From contig VXCM01001507.1 in the NCBI GenBank assembly GCA_014773175.1, positions 32,222 through 96,221 on the forward strand: a stretch of DNA of 64,000 nt. Direction: 5' to 3'. The position numbers were made by a program, and so were the translations under genes. Source of the stretch: Lucifuga dentata (Eukaryota; Chordata; Actinopteri; Ophidiiformes; Bythitidae). The notes below the pieces were generated by a model that was not told the origin of the DNA, made no database searches, and was given only the letters and a program-made list of their open reading frames with translations. This document shows, piece by piece, positions 50,501 through 59,100 of the stretch (the stretch's first letter is position 1; each line of letters starts with the position of its first letter).

Positions 50501-53154
50501 ATGAAAGGAAAAGCACTTAATGTGTCTTTTATTTCATTCCAGTTCAAACTTTTGTTTAAAACTTTTTCTTTGACAGTTCAAAAAAGCTACTGCCCTTAAA
50601 CATCTCATCTCTCTGTTGCCCTCAGGGACCAGGTGGACCAGGTGAACAATGACCTTTCACCTTTGGACAGAATCCCTGGTCTGGACTCTGAGCTGGATAA
50701 GATCCAGGATCTGCTGAAACGTCTAGGTCTGGAGCACAAAGCCAAGGAAGACGCTCTGAAGAACTCCATCAGCGGCAACAATGCAGGTCAGACACAAAAA
50801 GCAAATAAATAATTCATATAAATGTTTACTGATTAATCAATGATTATATGTGATTTAAAGTAACAAAATACATTTATATTTACCCAAGTACTGTGCTTAA
50901 AGGGGATACTGTATATTGTGCTTTTAGCTATTATCCCTTATATTTACAGTATAATATAGTAAGAGTTTGTCCTGAACATTGTCAAAGTGTCAAAATCTGA
51001 GGTTGATGCCTATAGAAATGCACCCTGAACTACCATAAAGGACCATACCACAACTTTTGCATGTTTGAGCCTAATATATTCAAATTTCATCCACATAACA
51101 TTACTGACAATCATTTCCCAAAGCATACTACTGGAACAGTGAGTTTTAAAAAAAATGTTTTTCCTACCTTCCAGACCACCATTGGTTTCATTCATTGGTT
51201 CATTCTGGTACGCTATTAAAATCAACTTGTTGATACTTGAAACATTTTGGGATAGGTAATCAATTATCATGAACAACATGTGTATTCAGGTTTTTTTTCA
51301 AAGTTACGTAATTTTAGCGTTTAAGCTCAATAAAAAGTGTGGAATGAATGTATGTCTCCACCAGGGAATATAGTCCCAAAAGAAGACCTGCATTTATGGA
51401 AAAATTTAAACAACTGTGACTTCATAAGGGTGTGTAACTATTAAAAGGCAAAACATTGATTTTTAAGGTGGATGTATTGCTTAAATATTTGATTTTGAAA
51501 GATTAAGAGATTTTGCAAAATATCAGGAAAACTGAAATACAAATGACTGTCAGTAACGTAACATATGAAAATTGAATATATTAGGCTCAAACATGCAAAA
51601 TGGGTGGTATGGTCCTTTAAANTGACTGTCAGTAACGTAACATATGAAAATTGAATATATTAGGCTCAAACATGCAAAATGGGTGGTATGGTCCTTTAAA
51701 GCTTCAGTTTTGATCGGTTCTTTAATTCTGTAACATCTTAGCGTCAACAAGTAACATATTTGAATATACGTACTTACACATCTGGTTAAATACACCCACT
51801 AAGTTTAAGACCAGTGAATGAGTGTTTGGATAACATTTGCTCTACCACAGCTGGCCAATCAGAACCGAGCTGGTTTTTCAGGAAGGGTCTTAAAACAAAC
51901 CTAAGACCTAACAGTTTCTAAGCAGCATGTTAACATCAGCTATAAAAGAGGATAAAATGCATTGGTTGCACATTTAAGCATTGCAGAGGTCTCAAAATAG
52001 ATACTAAACAGCACTAAGAAATGGAAATCTGGAAAATGCGTCCCCTGTAAAGAGTTTCTTTTCTTATTCAGAAGCGTTTTCTGCCATCAAGGACGCCTAC
52101 AATAAGTCAAAAGAAGCAGGTGAGAAGGTGGACGGCGGCATGAAAACGGTGAAAGAATCAGCATCTGTCAGAGAAGACGCTGAAGACATTCAGAACCAGG
52201 TCCAACCCGCCAACACCAGAGATCTGCAGAAACTCAACCAAAACATGGCCTCCAGACCTGATCTCACTCCTGCTGCCAAACAGGTACATAAAGCAGGTCT
52301 GAAGCCAGTCCCATTTTTTCATGTATCATTTAGCAGGAAGATGAATTATGGCGTGTTCGTCATGATGAAAACTGCAGCATTGATCCACCTCGAGAAGTCC
52401 AGGACCTTCAAAAAGCATCTTTTCTTTCTTTCTTTTTTTTTTAAATCTGTTTTTATTTAGTTTTTGATCAGGATTTACTTTGCAAATAAAGATATAAGTA
52501 CTTTTACTTTTTATACTCAAGTATGTTTTATGGCTTATTTACTTTTGCTTAAGTAGAATTTGAATGCAGGATTTTTACTTGAAATGGAATATTTTCCATT
52601 GTGGTTTTAGTTTTTGTCACTTTGGGACAGTCAAACTCTTATTTCCCCTTTAACCCTCTGCTGTCCTTTAATTGACAGAGACATTTTTTAATGCAAAAAA
52701 TTTTGGACCAGCCAAAATTTCTGCTATAGAAAAATGTCTTTAAAATTTTATAGAAAATATAAATTCTTAAATAAATAATAATAATAATATAATAATAAAT
52801 AATTTTTTATATAAAAATATAAAATAAAATAAATGATTGTTTTTAGAATACTCTTGGTTTTGAATTTTGTCAGGGTTAAAAATAAAAGTCTGCAGAAAAA
52901 AAACTAGGAAAACAATTCAAGAAAATTTGATTGATCCTACAAAATTTGATAGAATACCATTCATTCAACAAATCTTTTAATTATTTTTAATTAATTTTTT
53001 AAAAATTAATTAATACATTAATTTTATTCTAGAAAATTTCTCCACATTTTGCATTGAATCCTTCACATTCTCTCTGTAAACAACAAATGAGGTTTGAGGT
53101 TTGTCAGAAATGTCCAGATTTTCACAAACAAAATTTTTCGTCCTGTCTAGTAAA

Positions 53155-53189
<35 letters not shown>

Positions 53190-56100
53190 GTTTTTATGTG
53201 GCAAATAAAAGACAAATTAAATGAAAACTAAAGTTACAAAATGACTTTAAAATTCACTGAGTTTCATTTGCAACTGTTGATTTTTCAGGTCTGTGGCAGT
53301 CTTCGCTTGGCCCCTTGCACCCCTCTGCAGTGTGATGGTGATATTTGCCCACCAAAGGGGGTGCCCCCTTGTGGCCGAGGGGAGAAGTGCGTGGGTGCTT
53401 TGCCTCTGAGTAAGCGGGCGGACATGGATGCTAAAGATGTAAAGGACAGACTGGACAAGCTGACAACTAAGATCACAGAGGCTACAGAGAAGGTAAAAAC
53501 ACAGAAATTATCCTTTATATTTTAAATTTTATTTGATTTAGTATTTGGATTTTAAAGTTATATTTGAGTTTTTTTTAATTTTTGGGGAGGATAATCCCTC
53601 ACTAATGTGATATTAAATATTTATTGCATCGTTTCCTGAGTGTTTGTCAAAGGTTTGTTTTTTTTTTTAACATCCTGGGGCCATGCAGGAAATAAGTTTA
53701 ATAACTTTAACATGGTGCTTCTTGGAATTCTGTATGTTGTGTAAATACATAATTAGAGCCAACCAACCACTTACACGCAGCATTATCATTCATTGATTCT
53801 ATGTGACTCCCTCAGATCCATAAAATGTCAAAAAATCAAGCTCCTAAAATGTCCTAAGACCTCTGAAATTATAGCAAGCATTAAATGATCTGATCTGAGA
53901 CTGTAGGTTTAAAATCTACAACAATATCAATTTCCATTGCTTTATGTAGTAAAAAAAATTTTTTAAGTATACAGCTATACTGTTCTGTTGAACTGGAAAT
54001 CTGCATGTGAGTGATCTGCTTGATCTACTGCTATAACCTGGCTTTTTAAATGTTAAATTACCAATGCCTGTTTTCTTATTTTATTTTATTGATTTGATTC
54101 TGTTTGCAGCTCCAGCAAACACAAGAGACAACGAATCAGGTGAGGAAGTCTGCAGAGAAGCTGTCCAATAAGATGAAGAAGGCCAGAGAGGACCTGGAAG
54201 CAGATCTGAAAGACACGCGTAACGTTGTGAAGGACCTCAAAGACTTCCTGTCAGGTAAGAAAAAAAAAAGGATAAATGAAACAATTCATGGAAGGAACGT
54301 TAAGGTTAAGTTGGGTACACACTCAGGAAGAGTTTGACATTGATGTAAATCTTCTGGTTCTTCATCTTCATTGGAGCGTTGGATGAGAAGATGGAAATTA
54401 GTTTCATCTTTCTGTCCAGGACGTGTTTAGCCTAGCTTTGCACTTATTTGTTTTATTTTTATTTATTTATTTGCACAGATAAAAACAATTAAGAACAGCA
54501 AAAAAATAAATAAATAAAAAATATATATATATATATATGTGTATGTGTATATATATATATACGTATATATATATGACAATCCGACACAAGTTAAAAATAA
54601 GCATGAAGACATAATGTGAAGGAGAGGCCAAAAAACAAAACAAAAAACTGTAAAAGGCTTGTCAAGCCACCTTCCCAGAATAAGAAGCACAATTTACAGG
54701 TAAACTTGTTAAATTGAAGAAATTTTTAGCTAAATAAATAAATAAAAGCAACAGGAAATAAACTACAGAGAACAGAAGTAGGAAACAGCAAGATAAAGAG
54801 ATGACACATGGCTAGGATTGGTTCAAAAGAAAATATTTGACCTGCTTTTTAAATGTATTAAAATTAGTACAAGTTGTGATGCTAACTGGTAATTTGTTCT
54901 AAAAACATGGGACCTCTAAATCTGATAGAGAATTGACAGAGTTTTCTTTTTAGAAAAAAGTAAAGGTGAAACTTGTTTGCTTGTGTGATTGTTATGGATT
55001 TGAGAATTAAACTGAAACAAGTTCTGAAATAAATTATGAATGCAGGGAAGAACAAAAACACACACTTCGTAGCTGTTTACATCAAAAATGGGTCAAATTC
55101 TCACAGACTTATGGTCTGAAGCCGCCTTCTGTCAGACGGTTCCTTTAATAACTTTTGTGTTTGGGTCCGAGCAGACCCATCCTCTAACCTGACCCGCATT
55201 AAGGAGGTGAGTGACTGGATCCTGAAAGCCAAACTCCCTCTGAGCCTGAACGCGCTGAAGAGGAAGCTGGACGAGCTGAAGAATCTGGCGGCCGGTTTGC
55301 CGAACAGCACGGCCGTGTTGAAGGAGGCCGAGCCGCAGCTTGAAACGGCGAGGAAACTGCTGCAAGAAGCTCAGGACGCCAGGTAAAACGTGACAGACCA
55401 GCATCAGGGCGTCCGTACCGTCGGATTCACAGCGTTTAAACGAGATTTCTTTCCATCATCATCAACACACTTCATCTGTGTGAAGAGTCAAAAGTCTGAA
55501 ACACAAACAAAACATCTGTGTTTACCCAAGAGATTCTGGTCGAAGCAAAGTGTTTCCTGTTATTTTTGCTTAAAAAAAAAAAAAAAAAAAAAATTTGTTC
55601 AGAAAAGCCGTTTGATGATTTAACATTTAAGATAATTTAAGATATTTTTTCATTGAATTAAAGAATTATTGAATCTAAATTCAAAAATGGAATGAGAGCA
55701 ATTTATCGGTTTTGAAAACCTGAAATTTCACATTTCATCTGATTTCATCTTAAATAAACATGCTTTGATAAACTATTTCTGAGCTTCGTAAATATCAAGT
55801 AACTAAAAGTATTTTTAAATATATATATCATGTAAAAAATTCAATATACACGCAAAACTTACAGTTTGAGCAATTTTACTCATTGTATTCATTCATTATA
55901 ACTTACACACTTTTTAATGTTGCAATTTTAGATATTTTGATATTAATTGTATGACTTTCTAATCTGACATTAAGTTGACATTTAGCTGTGTATTGAAAGC
56001 TAGATGTAAATGAGATTTTTACAGACTGGTTGCTTCTCCTCATGATGACTCTGAGCGTGTCTGTTTGACAAACGTTAAGCTGATGTCAAAGGTTTTTCTG

Positions 56101-59100
56101 CGGCTGTTGTGTTTGCAGGGACACGGCGGTGGGCGTGAAGGCCAACGTGGACGATCTGCTGAAGGGCCTCGGCTCGGTGGAGGATTCGCTGGCCAACCTG
56201 GATGACAAACTGCAGGACAGCTTGGACACCTTAAAAGACCTGAGCAACAACCTGTCTCAGGTATGAAGAATACAGGTGTAACACACCTGCTCTTCAGCTG
56301 AGGTTTTTCTTGAAGTCAAACCTCTAAGGCTCCTACAGACTGTAAGATTACAGCAGTCTTGTAAATTCATTGAGCCAAACTGTGTGACATGAGTCTAATA
56401 AACTTGAGTATGACGTTAAAGGACCATACCACCATTTTGCATGTTTGAGCCTAATATATTCAATTTTCATACATGTAACGTTACTGACAATCATTTCCCA
56501 AAGCATACTACTGGAACGGTGAATTAAAAATGTTTTTCCTACCTTCCAGACCACCATTGGTTTCAGTTCATTCTGGTATGCTATTAAACTCAACTTGTTG
56601 ATACTTGAAACATTCTTGAGATAGGTAATCCATCATCATGAACAAGACGTGTATTCAGGTTTTTTCAGAAGTTTCATAATTTTAGCGTTTAAATGCAATA
56701 AAAAGCACTGAGTGAATGTATGTCTCCACTGGGGAATATAGTCCCAAAAGAAGACCTGCATTTATGGAAAAATTTAAACAACCGTGACTTCATAAGGCTA
56801 CGTAACTATTAGTAGGAGAAACATGGATTTTTAAGTGGGTGTATCACTTCAATATTTGATTTTGAAAGATTAAGAGATTTTGCAAAATATCAGGAAAGCT
56901 GAAATATGGTTTTATCCTTTGGGAAATGATTATCAGTAACGTAACATGTATAAAAATTGAATATATTCAGCTCAAACATGCAAAATGGCCAGTAAGGTCC
57001 TTTAAGTTTTAGGTATGTAGACTTAGACTGTACGTTGATAATGCCTGACAAATAGCTATGATGCGAGTTGAAATAACATACGGCATTTGACGTCTCATTT
57101 ATCTGAATCGCTGTTGTGGAAAATAAAGAAGCTAAACAAGAAGCAAATTTTGTCTTCTGTGTATTGAAAAAACACCAAAGAAGAAGAGGAGGAGGAGGAG
57201 GAGGAGGAGTGTGTGGATGCGGCTGCTTATTCAGCTGTGAGGAGCTGCGATTCCTCTGGGTTTTTGTTTTTTTTTTGTTTCTCTGAGCTGTGTCCGTCTT
57301 CAATCGTCATGGTAACAGCTGTAGCAGACGTCGTATAAATACACTTTTTGCTGCCACAACTCAACTAGACGTCTTCTTTGTTACAGTCCCACAAATTCCC
57401 TTTCACACGTTTTGTCTCCATCTCTTCAGTTTGGGTGTTTGTTGTTGTTTTTCCCCAAAACTGTATTCATTATGATGCTAACCTTGTCGCTTTGTCCGGT
57501 GCGTCATTTCAAGCTTCATTCCTATTGGTTCGTTAGTAGATTTAAAGTCATAGTTCCTAAATTTCTGAGACTGTCAGAATTTTGTCGCAGGCTAGCTTTG
57601 ATCGTAAGACCGTTAAATTGTCCGTCTCTGAACCAGTCTCGCAGTGTGACCACCATTTTGGAGTCATGACCAAAGATATTGTTACATTTCTTTCATGATT
57701 GTCAACTTTCATCTGGAAAGCCCAAAATCATGCCGTCTGTAGAAGCTCAGTCAATGCCACAGACGTCTGGAACGTCAGTCAGGCTGATTCAGAATTCTGA
57801 ACTTTCTGACCAATCACAGTGCTTTTTTTTTCTCTCTCCCTCTCTCTCTGTACCATGTAGCACTTTGATTTTCTTTATTTCTTCAGACCCGTTTGAAAAT
57901 ATTATTTCTCTTACCTGAACATATTTCCTTTTCCGCATTTTATTAACTTCCATCTTTGGTTCTGTCCTTTCCTTCAGGCTGAGGGCCAGTTGACCCCCGC
58001 AGAGGTCACTCTGAAAGACGTAGTTAAGCTGATGACCCCGATAAAACCACAGCTGGACGAGTTGAGGGACCTGCTGCTGAATGGAGGACAGAAGGCAGAG
58101 AACGCGGAGAAAGAGGCGGAAAAAGCTGAGGATGAAGCGAACGCCGCAGCTCAGGTGAGAGAAGATTGTTGTGAAAGATCAGCGGAGAGAGTTTAGACAA
58201 AGATGGAGCGTATTCGTTCGAATGACAGAAAAATAAAAATCTGTGTTTTTGTGTAGGACTTGAAGTCTTTGGAAAAGCAGCTGAAGCTTCTTAAAGCCGC
58301 ACATCCTGACAGTGGGCGTGGCGACGGGGCGGGGTCAGCAGGCGAGAGGCTGGCGAAGCTGCAGGAAAACGCTGTGGCTCTGACCAACACGACCGAAAAT
58401 ATAATGAAAGCTCTGGAAGGTAAGAGCCTCATCCACAGAACCTCAAAGTAAGAAACACACATACAAGAACTATGTCCATAAACCACACACACACACACAC
58501 AAAAAAAACACGCAAATAACCTCAAGAAGTACACCTACAACAACCACGTACACTACAGCTCAAAAGTTTAGAATTACTTGTAAGTTAAGTAATTCTTGCT
58601 GTTTTATGCAATAATATTGTTTTTTTTTTTATTCTGAGACAAACACCAAAATGTATTTTAAGATGCTTTATTTAGTATTTTTAAGTTTTTAAATGATAAA
58701 TAACACTATTTTAGCAATTTGTCATCAAAGTTTCCACCGTGAGATTTAATCTCTGCTTTGTAAATGTTCAGCATCAGTTTCTAGAGCATCAGGGAATAAT
58801 GTAGAATTTCCTAATAATCTCTGGAACCACATACAGCTTCTCTACATGAATCTGGAATCATCTACAACNAGAATTTCCTAATAATCTCTGGAACCACATA
58901 CAGCTTCTCTACATGAATCTGGAATCATCTACAACACGTCATGATCCTGGACACAATTGTAAAATCTCTTAATTTTTTACAGCTTCTTGCAAATGATTTT
59001 AAACCTGTAGGTGCAAAATACTAACAGACATATAGAATCATTTTATACATATGAAACTAAACTACAGTAGTTTTACATTACCGGNAAAAAAAAAAAAAAA

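Noticed and set aside
58299..58335. RGD in the domain I exon as an integrin-binding site
   Set aside because: The tripeptide lies in a Gly-rich break of a coiled coil; laminin beta-3 integrin binding is not known to use it.
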